Assembly: GCA_003979345.1 (NCBI GenBank)
Contig: RYVZ01000013.1
Span: 1-64,000, forward strand
Origin: Lachnospiraceae bacterium
GTDB taxonomy: Bacteria > Bacillota > Clostridia > Lachnospirales > Lachnospiraceae
DNA: 64,000 nt
Direction of reading: 5' to 3'
Positions 33,244 through 42,055 of this stretch are shown one piece after another. Made by a program: the position numbers and the translations under genes. Every line of letters begins with the position of its first letter. The first letter of the stretch is position 1. The notes under the pieces are model-generated. The model had not been told where the DNA came from. It searched no databases and worked only from the letters and a program-made list of their open reading frames with translations.

Positions 33244-35307
33244 ATGGATAAGGGAAAGTACTATATTACAACAGCAATTGCTTATACGTCGGGGAAACCG
33301 CATATTGGCAACAGCTATGAAATTGTTTTGGCTGACAGCATTGCCAGATTTAAGAGAAAGGACGGCTATGATGTTTTCTTTCAGACCGGGACTGATGAGC
33401 ACGGGCAGAAAATTGAATTAAAAGCGAAAGAGGCGGGTGTAACGCCGAAAGCATTTGTGGATGAGGTGGCGGGTGAAATCCGTGAAATTTGCGACAGCCT
33501 GAATACTTCCTATGATAAATTCATTCGTACGACCGACGAGAACCACGAGCGCCAGGTGCAAAAGATATTCAAACGTCTTTATGATCAGGGCGATATTTAT
33601 AAAGGTTCTTATGAAGGTTTGTATTGTACGCCCTGTGAATCATTCTGGACCGAATCGCAGCTTGTGGACGGTAAATGTCCGGACTGTGGGCGTGAGGTAA
33701 AGCCGGCGAAAGAAGAAGCATATTTTTTCAGAATGAGTAAATACGCTGACAAACTGATTGCGCATATTGAGGCGCATCCGGAATTTATACAGCCCGTGTC
33801 CCGCAAAAACGAAATGATGAATAATTTTCTGAAACCGGGACTTCAGGATTTGTGTGTGTCAAGAACGTCATTTACATGGGGGATACCGGTTGATTTTGAT
33901 GACAAGCATGTCGTTTATGTATGGCTGGATGCGCTTTCTAACTATATTACCGGAATTGGTTATGATGCAGAGGGGAAGGGTACGGAGCAGTATCAGAAAT
34001 TGTGGCCGGCGGATCTCCATTTAATAGGAAAGGATATTATACGTTTTCACACCATTTACTGGCCGATTTTCCTTATGGCGCTCGGCGAGCCTCTTCCGAA
34101 GCAGATATTCGGACATCCGTGGCTGCTTCAGGGCGATGGGAAAATGAGCAAGTCAAAAGGCAATGTGATTTATGCGGAGGATTTGATTCAATTTTTCGGC
34201 GTGGATGCCGTACGCTATTTTGTATTGCATGAAATGCCGTTTGAAAATGACGGCGTGATCACATGGGATCTAATGGTGGAGCGGCTCAATTCCGACCTCG
34301 CAAATACGCTCGGGAATCTGGTAAACCGGACGATTTCGATGAGCAATAAATATTTTGGCGGCATTATGACCGACAGCGGTATAGGCGTGGATGAGGGTGT
34401 ACAGGACGTGGACGATGAACTTCGCCGCATGGCAGCCGGCACATACGGACGTGTGCTGAAAAAGATGGAAGAGCTTCGAGTTGCCGACGCGATCACTGAA
34501 ATATTTGCGCTATTTAAGAGGTGTAATAAATATATCGATGAGACGATGCCGTGGGCGCTCGCGAAGGATGAGGCAAAAAAAGCCCGCCTGCAGACCGTGC
34601 TCTACAATTTGGCAGAGGGTATTTTGATCGGTGCGTCGCTTTTAGAGCCGTTTATGCCGGAGACGGCGGCTAAGATCGCGAAGCAGTTTAGTACATCGCT
34701 TCGCCCGTTCGATTCGCTTGAGAAATTTGGGTTGTACCCTTCTGGAACGAAAGTGACAGAGACGCCGGAAATTCTGTTTGCCCGCCAGGACTTAAAGGAG
34801 GTCATGGAGCGCGTCGATGCAATGGCTGCTGAACGGAAGGCGGCAGCAGGAACACAGGACAGCGGAGATAATATGCAGGCAGGCGAACCGAAGCAGAAAG
34901 AGGATGCCAATGACCGGACAGGGAAGGCTGGCAGCGATGCAGGCTGCCACGCCGGACAGGGCATTGACATCGAGCCAAAGCCGGAAATCACATATGAAGA
35001 TTTTGCAAAGCTGCAATTTCAGGTTGGTGAGATCATAGCCTGTGAGGAGGTTCCAAAGAGTAAAAAACTGCTTTGCTCAAAGGTGAAGATCGGTTCGGAA
35101 GTAAAGCAGATCGTATCGGGCATCAAGCAGCATTATACGGCGCAGGAAATGGTCGGGAAAAAAGTGATGGTATTGGTAAACCTAAAGCCGGCAACGTTGG
35201 CAGGGGTCGTATCGGAAGGCATGCTGTTATGCGCGGAGGACGCGGAGGGAAAGCTTGCGCTGGTATCGCCGGAGAAGCCGATGCCGTCGGGGGCGGAAAT
35301 CTGTTAG
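33244..35307 (+). CDS. metG: Methionyl-tRNA synthetase
   Basis: A 687-residue class I synthetase that attaches methionine to initiator and elongator tRNA. Signature PHIGNSY (HIGH) lies near residue 16 and KMSKSKG near 300; CTPC and CPDC of the zinc knuckle lie near 128-145. The anticodon-binding helical domain follows (about 370-540), then a variable linker rich in Ala, Gly, Lys and Asp (about 550-580) and a C-terminal EMAPII/Trbp111-type tRNA-binding domain (from YEDFAKLQFQVGEI). ATG 33244 has AAGGAGG upstream; the frame extends to 33091 through the leader, which is not coding. Confidence 0.97.
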   Translation: MDKGKYYITTAIAYTSGKPHIGNSYEIVLADSIARFKRKDGYDVFFQTGTDEHGQKIELKAKEAGVTPKAFVDEVAGEIREICDSLNTSYDKFIRTTDENHERQVQKIFKRLYDQGDIYKGSYEGLYCTPCESFWTESQLVDGKCPDCGREVKPAKEEAYFFRMSKYADKLIAHIEAHPEFIQPVSRKNEMMNNFLKPGLQDLCVSRTSFTWGIPVDFDDKHVVYVWLDALSNYITGIGYDAEGKGTEQYQKLWPADLHLIGKDIIRFHTIYWPIFLMALGEPLPKQIFGHPWLLQGDGKMSKSKGNVIYAEDLIQFFGVDAVRYFVLHEMPFENDGVITWDLMVERLNSDLANTLGNLVNRTISMSNKYFGGIMTDSGIGVDEGVQDVDDELRRMAAGTYGRVLKKMEELRVADAITEIFALFKRCNKYIDETMPWALAKDEAKKARLQTVLYNLAEGILIGASLLEPFMPETAAKIAKQFSTSLRPFDSLEKFGLYPSGTKVTETPEILFARQDLKEVMERVDAMAAERKAAAGTQDSGDNMQAGEPKQKEDANDRTGKAGSDAGCHAGQGIDIEPKPEITYEDFAKLQFQVGEIIACEEVPKSKKLLCSKVKIGSEVKQIVSGIKQHYTAQEMVGKKVMVLVNLKPATLAGVVSEGMLLCAEDAEGKLALVSPEKPMPSGAEIC

Positions 35308-35319
35308 GAGGTGGAAGGG

Positions 35320-36282
35320 ATGTCAAAAAAAGAGGACATTTTTTATGATTCACGGGATGGAAAGACGAGAATACACGGCATCATCTGGAAGCCGGACTGC
35401 ATGACGGGGGAGCACCCGCGAAAACCGCGCTGTGTTCTTCAGATCGTGCATGGCATGGAAGAGTATGTGGACCGGTATGACGAGTTTGCACGTTATATGA
35501 ATGAACATGACATCTGTGTCATCGGAGAGGATCATTTGGGACACGGGCAGTCTGTGAAGGACCCGAAAGATCTTGGCTATTTTTGTGCAGGCGATGCGGC
35601 GACGGTAGTCGTGCGCGATGTACACCGGTTAAAAAAGATCGTGCAGGAGCAGCTTCCTGACGTACCGTTTTTGATCGTGGGACACAGTATGGGATCGTTT
35701 ATCGTCAGAAATTATATCTGCCGTTATGGTACGGGTATTTCCGGAGCGGTGATCATGGGTACCGGATCAAAACCGGCGGTCGTACTCGGTGCCGGAAAGA
35801 TCCTGACCAGGATCATGGCTATTTTTAAGGGATGGCATTATAAAAGCGCGTTCATTCAGAAAATGGGCTTTTCCGGTTATGGGAAGCGGATCAAGAATCC
35901 CCAGAGCAAAAGTGACTGGATCTGTGCAAATGCGGAAACGGTAAAGCGTTTTGATGCGGACCCGCTGTGCGGTTTCGGGTTTACGTTGAATGGCTTTCAT
36001 ACGCTGTTTACGCTGATTTCGCGCTGTCAGTCCCCGCTTTATCTCAAACGGATCCCGAAACGTCTGCCGCTGTTTTTTGTGTCAGGGGAAGAAGATCCTG
36101 TCGGCGATTATGGGAAAGGTGTCCGCAGGGCGTATCATACCTATCAATTGAGGGGCATGGCGAATATGGACATCAAGTTCTATAAAAACGACCGGCATGA
36201 GCTTTTGAATGAGGCGGACAGGAAAACGGTCTCCGCGGATATTTACCAATGGGTTGAAAAGGTGCTTGGTGCTAAGCGTTGA
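35320..36282 (+). CDS. Alpha/beta hydrolase, monoacylglycerol lipase/lysophospholipase-like
   Basis: A 320-residue cytoplasmic serine hydrolase. The nucleophile elbow is GHSMGS near residue 128; the oxyanion-side segment is LQIVHGMEEYVDRYDEFA near 45; the acid is probably in VSGEEDPVGDYG near 260 and the His in NDRHELLNE near 290. This is the Hydrolase_4/serine aminopeptidase S33 group, cleaving acyl glycerols or related esters. TTAGGAGGTGG precedes ATG 35320, 12 bases after metG, so it may be read through from metG. Confidence 0.88.
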   Translation: MSKKEDIFYDSRDGKTRIHGIIWKPDCMTGEHPRKPRCVLQIVHGMEEYVDRYDEFARYMNEHDICVIGEDHLGHGQSVKDPKDLGYFCAGDAATVVVRDVHRLKKIVQEQLPDVPFLIVGHSMGSFIVRNYICRYGTGISGAVIMGTGSKPAVVLGAGKILTRIMAIFKGWHYKSAFIQKMGFSGYGKRIKNPQSKSDWICANAETVKRFDADPLCGFGFTLNGFHTLFTLISRCQSPLYLKRIPKRLPLFFVSGEEDPVGDYGKGVRRAYHTYQLRGMANMDIKFYKNDRHELLNEADRKTVSADIYQWVEKVLGAKR

Positions 36283-36363
36283 AAGAACAAAAGGTTTTTT
36301 GGTCAAAGGAGGAGAGGAAACGGTGATTTGATCAGCGCTTTCCTAAAAACGGAATCCCAAAAG

Positions 36364-36386
36364 GGGCAGTGCGGAGTGTACTGCCT
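36364..36386 (+). terminator. Hairpin after the hydrolase gene
   Basis: GGGCAGT and ACTGCCTC arms around a GCGGAGTGT loop, about 80 bases after the hydrolase stop. A weak T-run (TCTCTTGT) follows. The remaining gap to 36550 holds an AT-rich promoter-like stretch (TTGAAA at 36469) and no gene. Confidence 0.4.
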
Positions 36387-36550
36387 CTCTTGTAATTTGA
36401 AATATACGCCGATATGGTCTGCGGACGCGTTTATCTGCATGACCGTTTGAAGAAATTTGTTTTCTTAATTGAAAAGTTTATGAATAATATGGAGCAACGG
36501 ATACATAATGGTTATTGATTGGATACAGAAAGCTTAGATGGAGGATCAGG

Positions 36551-37540
36551 ATGAAAATCGCATTTTACAGTACAAAACCATATGACCGCGTCTGGTTTGA
36601 GCCGATGGGAAAGGACTATGGTTTTGATATTCATTTTATTGAGATGCCGTGCAATGAAGACACGATTTTTTTGGCGAAGGGATATGATGCGATCTGCATT
36701 TTTGTGAATGATTATGTAAACGCAGGAATGATCGACAGATTGTATGAGATGAAGGTGAAGGCGATTCTTCTGCGCAGCGCGGGCTTTAATCATGTGGATG
36801 TTAAGGCGGCAGAGGATAAGATCACGATTTTGCGTGTCCCAAGCTATTCGCCGGAGGCTGTCGCGGAATTTGCAATGGCGATGTTTTTGACGGTAAATCG
36901 TTTTACACATAAAGCGTATACACGGACAAGAGATTTTAATATGAACATCAATGGTTTTATGGGAAAGGATATGTTTCACAAGGTGGCGGGTGTCATCGGG
37001 ACCGGTAAGATCGGACAGGCGATGATCCGTATTTTCAACGGCTTTTCCATGCATGTGATCGCGTATGATCCGTATCCGAACCACACGCTGGACGTGGAGT
37101 ATGTTTCTTTGGAGGAGCTTTTGCGCCAGTCAGATTTCATTTCCCTGCACTGTCCTCTTACACAGCAGACACAGCATCTGATTGACCGGAAAGCGATCGA
37201 ACAGATGAAAGAGGGCGTTTATCTGGTGAACACATCGCGCGGTGCCCTGATCGATACCGAGGCAGTGATCGACGGACTGATCAGCCGTAAGATCGGAGGG
37301 CTTGGACTTGATGTTTACGAGGAAGAGGAAGGCGTATTTTACGAGGATTGCTCAAACGAGATCATGACGGATGAGAACCTTGCCAGACTCACAACGTTTC
37401 CGAATGTGCTGATCACGTCGCATATGGGATTTTTTACGAGAGAAGCAATGCAGGCGATCGCGCAGGTCACATTGGAAAATGCGTATGCGCTGGAAAACGG
37501 GCTGCCGCTTGTCAATCAGGTTGGAAAATGTATGGAATGA
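36551..37540 (+). CDS. D-lactate dehydrogenase family 2-hydroxyacid dehydrogenase
   Basis: A 329-residue NAD-dependent enzyme of the D-LDH (LdhA-like) branch. Features: LLRSAGFNHVDVKAA with the substrate Arg near 78, the nucleotide loop GVIGTGKIGQAM near 150, DPYP as NAD-ribose site, VNTSRGALIDTEAV with catalytic Arg near 235, LDVYEEEEGVF, and TSHMGFFTREA with catalytic His near 295. It converts pyruvate to D-lactate in fermentation. It is a second D-LDH-type gene in the window besides vanH at 57510 and resembles the fermentative type. AGGATCAGG precedes ATG 36551. Confidence 0.92.
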   Translation: MKIAFYSTKPYDRVWFEPMGKDYGFDIHFIEMPCNEDTIFLAKGYDAICIFVNDYVNAGMIDRLYEMKVKAILLRSAGFNHVDVKAAEDKITILRVPSYSPEAVAEFAMAMFLTVNRFTHKAYTRTRDFNMNINGFMGKDMFHKVAGVIGTGKIGQAMIRIFNGFSMHVIAYDPYPNHTLDVEYVSLEELLRQSDFISLHCPLTQQTQHLIDRKAIEQMKEGVYLVNTSRGALIDTEAVIDGLISRKIGGLGLDVYEEEEGVFYEDCSNEIMTDENLARLTTFPNVLITSHMGFFTREAMQAIAQVTLENAYALENGLPLVNQVGKCME

Positions 37541-37694
37541 TGCTTCTCGCTGTGCGCATGATCCAATTTAGAAACAGATCATGTGCTGTGAGCTTAGAAT
37601 GTTGATCTTAGAATCAAATCGTCTCTTGCGCTTGTCGTCATGTTTCGGTATACTGTTTGTATAAGGCAGTGAAATGCAAAGGGAATGGAAGCGC

Positions 37695-38168
37695 ATGGGA
37701 ATGACGGACAACTTTGAATATCGTACCGCACATCCGGATGAGTGGCAGGATGCGATGGGGCTCGCCTGGCGGGTATTCCTCAAATTTGTCGCGCCGGGAT
37801 ACTCCGGGGAGGGAATTAGCAGTTTTCGTGACTTTTTGACCGATAATGAGCTGTATCATATGTTTACGGCGGGAAGCTACCGGCTGTTCTGCGCATTTGA
37901 CGCCGGCAGGATGGTTGGTATGATCACGCTGCGCGGCGGTCAGCACATTTCACTTTTGTTTGTGGATGAGAATTATCAGCACCGTGGTATCGGGGCGGCG
38001 CTGATTCAGGCAGCAGGGCAGTTCGTCTGCGGAAGATCGGGCTGCAGGCTGACTGTAAATGCGGCACCGGATGCGGTGGGCTTTTATCATAAGGTCGGTT
38101 TTTTGGATACGGATACCGAGCGGCTTGCCGACGGGATCCGGTATGTGCCGATGGAATTCTTTTTGTAA
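37695..38168 (+). CDS. GNAT-family N-acetyltransferase
   Basis: A 157-residue protein with the GNAT layout: GRMVGMITLRGGQHISLLFVDENYQHRGIGAAL contains strand 4 and the acetyl-CoA loop (Q-x-x-G-I-G), and VNAAPDAVGFYHKVGF is the C-terminal strand-helix pair. It uses acetyl-CoA to modify an amine; the substrate is unknown. ATG 37695 is preferred; ATG 37674 and 37701 are in frame and possible. Confidence 0.85.
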   Translation: MGMTDNFEYRTAHPDEWQDAMGLAWRVFLKFVAPGYSGEGISSFRDFLTDNELYHMFTAGSYRLFCAFDAGRMVGMITLRGGQHISLLFVDENYQHRGIGAALIQAAGQFVCGRSGCRLTVNAAPDAVGFYHKVGFLDTDTERLADGIRYVPMEFFL

Positions 38169-38267
38169 TAAGGCAGTTGGAGAAGATGGACATCAGTAAG
38201 GGTTTTTGGCAGGGAGATCTGCGCTGTGCGCAAGCCCCGGAATATTGGAAGGAGCAGGTATATCATT

Positions 38268-39644
38268 ATGGAATACATCAAGAGCAAAGATATGTGCATT
38301 CTGATTCGGGATACTCTGGCATTGATTGATAAAAGAATCGTTGAGCATGGCAGCAGGACTGCGTATATCTTAAGCTGCATGCTTGCGTGCCGGGGCGGAT
38401 ATGAACAGTACGAGATTGCGGATCTGGCTATTTTGGCTGTATTGCATGATTTTGGCGCTTATAAGACCGATAATGTTCATGAGATGATGCGCGTAGAGCT
38501 TCAGGATCCGATGCCGCATTCGATTTACGGGTATCTTTTTTTCAGATACCTTTCGCCGCATCCGGAGTATGCGAGAATCCTGCTATACCATCATTTGGAT
38601 TATAACCAGACACAGGATATCAAAGACGATTACATAGAGCTTGCAAGGCACTTAAACCTTGCGGAAAAAGTGGAGATCTATCATTCGGCGCTGGAGAATG
38701 ATTTTTCAGCGGCAATGTTATCCAAAGATATCGGTACCCGTTATGGAGAAGATTCTTTTCAACTGCTGGAAAAGGCAATCAAAGAGTATGATATGATCGC
38801 AAAATTAACGGATGGGAGTTATGCGGCAGAGCTGGATAAAATTCTTGACTATGTTCTTTTGAGCGATGAAGAGAAAGTCGGTTATCTGAATATGCTGATG
38901 TACTGCATCGGGTTCCGCAGTGAGTATGCCGTGATCGATTCCGTGACCTGTATCTGCGTCTGCAAGGAGATCGGAAAACTGTGTGGATTGAGGGATGAGG
39001 AGCAGGAACTTCTCTATTATAGTGCGCTGCTTCACGATATTGGCATGCTGTCAGTCCCAAGAAAGATCATACAGGCAAAGGATCATTTGGAAGCGGAACA
39101 GTTGAGCATCCTTCAGCGGCATGTGCAGTGCGCGCGGGAGATTCTGCTTGGGCGTATCAATCAGGATGTTGTGGATATTGTTTATGCACATCATGAGCGT
39201 CTGGACGGAAGCGGCTATCCGGTCGGTAAGAAAACGGGACCCATGAATCAGCTTCAGCGTATTTTGCAGATCGCGGATGTGGTTACCGGTCTGACAAATG
39301 AATGGTCGTATGATACAGTGAGGCGGAAAGACGGAACACTCCGTCAGATCAAAGACGAGGCGATCACGCTCGAACATAACACGCAGAATGAAGCGGTCAT
39401 CATGCATCCGGATACGAAGGATGATGCGATCAATGCGCTCAGACAGGCAACAAAAGAAAAAACGATCAGAGTACTTGAGGAAGAGGCAAAGTGCGGAAAG
39501 CTGGACCGGCGGATCGTGGATGGATTCATCAAAGCATATGACATGATCATGTTAAAGGTGCGCAGGGAATCGAAGGAGATTTTGCGCATGCATACAAAAC
39601 TGCACCGGCAGTATCGGCTTGTGTACCATAAGATCAAGAAATGA
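38268..39644 (+). CDS. Double HD-domain protein, HD-GYP-like phosphodiesterase
   Basis: A 458-residue protein with two HD-type units. The N-terminal one has AVLHDFGAYKTDN near residue 60 and LLYHHLDYNQ near 107. The C-terminal one has LLHDIGMLSVPRKI near 256 and AHHERLDGSGYPVGKKTGP near 308, the latter being the HHExxDGxGYP signature of HD-GYP cyclic-di-GMP phosphodiesterases. No sensor domain or membrane helix is seen, so the degenerate first HD may serve as input or dimer module. The next gene follows after 7 bases. Confidence 0.83.
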   Translation: MEYIKSKDMCILIRDTLALIDKRIVEHGSRTAYILSCMLACRGGYEQYEIADLAILAVLHDFGAYKTDNVHEMMRVELQDPMPHSIYGYLFFRYLSPHPEYARILLYHHLDYNQTQDIKDDYIELARHLNLAEKVEIYHSALENDFSAAMLSKDIGTRYGEDSFQLLEKAIKEYDMIAKLTDGSYAAELDKILDYVLLSDEEKVGYLNMLMYCIGFRSEYAVIDSVTCICVCKEIGKLCGLRDEEQELLYYSALLHDIGMLSVPRKIIQAKDHLEAEQLSILQRHVQCAREILLGRINQDVVDIVYAHHERLDGSGYPVGKKTGPMNQLQRILQIADVVTGLTNEWSYDTVRRKDGTLRQIKDEAITLEHNTQNEAVIMHPDTKDDAINALRQATKEKTIRVLEEEAKCGKLDRRIVDGFIKAYDMIMLKVRRESKEILRMHTKLHRQYRLVYHKIKK

Positions 39645-39651
39645 GGCTTTC

Positions 39652-40302
39652 ATGAAGAATTTTTTCAAAATGGAGGGGAAGTTTTTTAATATCCTGTCTA
39701 AGATCGCGGATCTGCTTTGGCTGAATCTGCTGACGATCCTCTGCTGCGTTCCCGTAATAACGGCAGGCGCGTCGATCACTGCCATGTACAGCGTGACGCT
39801 TGCAATGGTAAAAAACGAGGAGGGATATCTTACAAAAAGTTTTTTTAAGGCATTTGCGGCAAATTTTCGTCAGGCGACTGCGATGTGGGCTGTCATTTTG
39901 GCAGGTACACTTGTGATACTGGCGGATGTGCATATTATTGGTAATTATGCACCGCAGTTTAAGATATGGCTGTTAGTTCCCATGTGTTTTATTGTGATCG
40001 TGCTTTTGGCATTGTTTTTGTACGTGTTTCCTCTGCAGGCGTATTTCAGGAATACGATACGGGGGACGATGGGTAACGCATTAAAGCTGTCCGTGGCACA
40101 CCTTCCGTATACGGTCGTCTTTTTAATCCTGCAGGCGATGCCTGTGATCGTGATCTACTATGTGACGAATATTGGATTTCTTGTTGCGCTGGGATGGGGA
40201 TTTGCAGGAATTGGATACCTTTGCTCGTTTGCTTATCACGGAATCTTTCGTAAGTATGAGGTGCAGGAGGATTTGGATATTACGAGGGAAGAGATGGAGT
40301 AG
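39652..40302 (+). CDS. DUF624 (YesL-like) membrane protein
   Basis: A 216-residue protein with about five membrane helices. MEGKFFNILSKIADLLWLNLLTILCCVPVITAGASITAMY near residues 6-45 is the typical DUF624 opening, and FRNTIRGTMGNALKLSV lies in the middle. YesL-type proteins are often found beside sugar ABC systems; their biochemical role is not known. The HD gene ends 7 bases upstream, and the MsmX-type ATPase follows behind its own promoter. Confidence 0.82.
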   Translation: MKNFFKMEGKFFNILSKIADLLWLNLLTILCCVPVITAGASITAMYSVTLAMVKNEEGYLTKSFFKAFAANFRQATAMWAVILAGTLVILADVHIIGNYAPQFKIWLLVPMCFIVIVLLALFLYVFPLQAYFRNTIRGTMGNALKLSVAHLPYTVVFLILQAMPVIVIYYVTNIGFLVALGWGFAGIGYLCSFAYHGIFRKYEVQEDLDITREEME

Positions 40303-40424
40303 ATTGGACAAAGTAGCCAATAAAGAAGTTGGATTCTTGGCTAAAGTGCTTAAGAATAGTACGAAAATAATCTTTTATGAGCACATTTTACAAAGAGAAG
40401 GAAAATCTTTGTGTAATAGTGGCA

Positions 40425-40453
40425 TAGTCAAAAAAGGGGTTTTTCGCTATACT
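40425..40453 (+). promoter_or_regulatory. Promoter of the sugar ABC ATPase gene
   Basis: TAGTCA (40425-40430), 17-base spacer, TATACT (40448-40453). The gap 40303-40511 also holds an inverted repeat TAGCCAA / TTGGCTA (about 40332-40363) that may end transcription of the DUF624 gene. Confidence 0.5.
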
Positions 40454-40511
40454 ATGAATAGTTTCAAAGGAGGGTGAACCTCACCTATATCAAGAAGATG
40501 GAGGCATGAAG

Positions 40512-41624
40512 ATGGCAAGTTTATCATTAAAAGACATCTGCAAGGTATATCCGAACGGCTTTGAAGCTGTTAAGAATTTTAACCTTGAGATTGCAGATCA
40601 GGAATTTATTATTTTCGTTGGACCTTCCGGATGTGGTAAGTCCACGACGCTTCGTATGATCGCCGGCTTGGAGGACATCAGTTCCGGTGAACTGAGAATC
40701 GGCGACAGAGTTGTCAATGATGTGGAGCCGAAGGACAGAGATATTGCGATGGTATTCCAGAACTACGCATTGTATCCTCATATGTCCGTATATGACAACA
40801 TGGCATTCGGTTTGAAGCTGAGAAAAGTACCGAAGGATGAGATCGACAAGATGGTGAAGGAAGCAGCGAAGATCCTTGACCTGACCGCATTGCTTGACCG
40901 TAAGCCGAAGGCTCTTTCCGGTGGTCAGAGACAGCGTGTTGCGATGGGACGTGCAATTGTCCGTAATCCGAAGGTATTCCTCATGGATGAGCCGCTTTCC
41001 AACTTGGACGCAAAACTGCGTGTGCAGATGCGTATCGAGATTGCGAAGCTGCATCAGAGACTGGGCACCACGATCATCTATGTAACGCATGACCAGACCG
41101 AGGCTATGACGCTTGGTACGAGAATCGTTGTTATGAAGGATGGTGTCATTCAGCAGGTTGATACGCCGCAGAATCTGTACGAGAAACCGCAGAACCTTTT
41201 CGTTGCAGGATTCATGGGTTCCCCGCAGATGAACTTCCTTGACGCAGTCGTTGAAGTAAACGGCGATGTTGCTTCCTTGAAGGTAGCAGGACATACGATT
41301 CCGCTTCCGCCTGCTAAGTCCAAGAAAGTGATTGATGGCGGCTACGATGGCAAGACTGTTACATTTGGTATCCGTCCTGAGGACGTATATGATTCCGAGA
41401 TGATGATCGAGGCAGCACCGAATGCGGTGTTTGAGTCCACGATCAAGGTTTACGAGCTTCTTGGTGCCGAAGTATTCTTATACTTTGACTTGGAGGAGTT
41501 CCCGATGACGGCCCGCGTTGATCCCAGATCGACAGCAAGACCGGGTGATGTTGTGAAGTTCGCGATCGACGTTGAGAAGATCCACGTATTTGACAAAGAG
41601 ACAGAAATGATCATCACCAACTAA
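40512..41624 (+). CDS. ugpC: Multi-sugar ABC transporter ATP-binding protein (MsmX/UgpC type)
   Basis: A 370-residue ATPase of CUT1 sugar importers. Walker A GPSGCGKST (around residue 37), Q-loop FQNYALYPHMSVYDNM, signature LSGGQRQRVAMGRA, Walker B VFLMDEPLSNLDAKLR and switch His in VTHDQTEAM are all present, followed by the C-terminal TOBE/MalK regulatory domain. GGAGG is 7 bases before ATG 40512, so the ATG at 40506 is too close. No permease or binding protein lies beside it, in line with MsmX-like ATPases that serve several importers encoded elsewhere. A terminator follows at 41641. Confidence 0.95.
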   Translation: MASLSLKDICKVYPNGFEAVKNFNLEIADQEFIIFVGPSGCGKSTTLRMIAGLEDISSGELRIGDRVVNDVEPKDRDIAMVFQNYALYPHMSVYDNMAFGLKLRKVPKDEIDKMVKEAAKILDLTALLDRKPKALSGGQRQRVAMGRAIVRNPKVFLMDEPLSNLDAKLRVQMRIEIAKLHQRLGTTIIYVTHDQTEAMTLGTRIVVMKDGVIQQVDTPQNLYEKPQNLFVAGFMGSPQMNFLDAVVEVNGDVASLKVAGHTIPLPPAKSKKVIDGGYDGKTVTFGIRPEDVYDSEMMIEAAPNAVFESTIKVYELLGAEVFLYFDLEEFPMTARVDPRSTARPGDVVKFAIDVEKIHVFDKETEMIITN

Positions 41625-41640
41625 TCATAGGGTAAATAGT

Positions 41641-41674
41641 AGGAGAGAGATACTTTCGGGTATCTCTCCTTTAC
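41641..41674 (+). terminator. Rho-independent terminator after ugpC
   Basis: AGGAGAGAGATAC, a TTTCGG loop region and GTATCTCTCCT followed by TTTACTG; about 10 paired bases, 16 bases after the stop. Confidence 0.75.
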
Positions 41675-42055
41675 TGTGGGGGCATGACTTGATGGCGTTT
41701 GTATACAGAAACAGGTATCGTATCGTGAAGAAGCTCAATAATAAATAAGAAGTGGCGTGAGACCTTGGTCAAAGGCGGCGTGGTGATTGTCGCGATTGGG
41801 TGTCTTATTTATATTATATAGAAAGAGCAAAGATCGCTCAGAACAAAAAGGATCCGCCATTGTAGTATGTATTGTTGCAGAAAATGGAATTTCCGTTTTT
41901 GTACAGGAAGATCCTTTAGCGGAGTATAAAGAAGAATTGGAGGTGTTGAATGAGCGGTTAGGCAGGGCTTATGGGTTATATCCAACAGGAGATGATATAT
42001 ATGAAGACAATAGAATAATATTCTGTATAGCAAAAATAGATGCTTGGAGATTATA
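41675..42055. other. Gap between ugpC and the CdaR-like gene
   Basis: About 380 bases. A 89-codon frame at 41787-42056 (TTG start; VFVQEDPLAEYKEELEVLNERLGRAY as its best part) overlaps the next start by one base. The acidic, helical composition in the second half could be a real small protein or a gene remnant. No ribosome site supports its start and no family is recognised. Confidence 0.35.

Noticed and set aside
36551..37540. Second vanH
   Set aside because: It is closer to fermentative D-lactate dehydrogenases (LRSAGFNHVDV, DVYEEEEGVF) and stands 16 kb from the van genes.
40527..41294. 255-codon minus-strand open frame
   Set aside because: Antisense to the clearly conserved ugpC gene.
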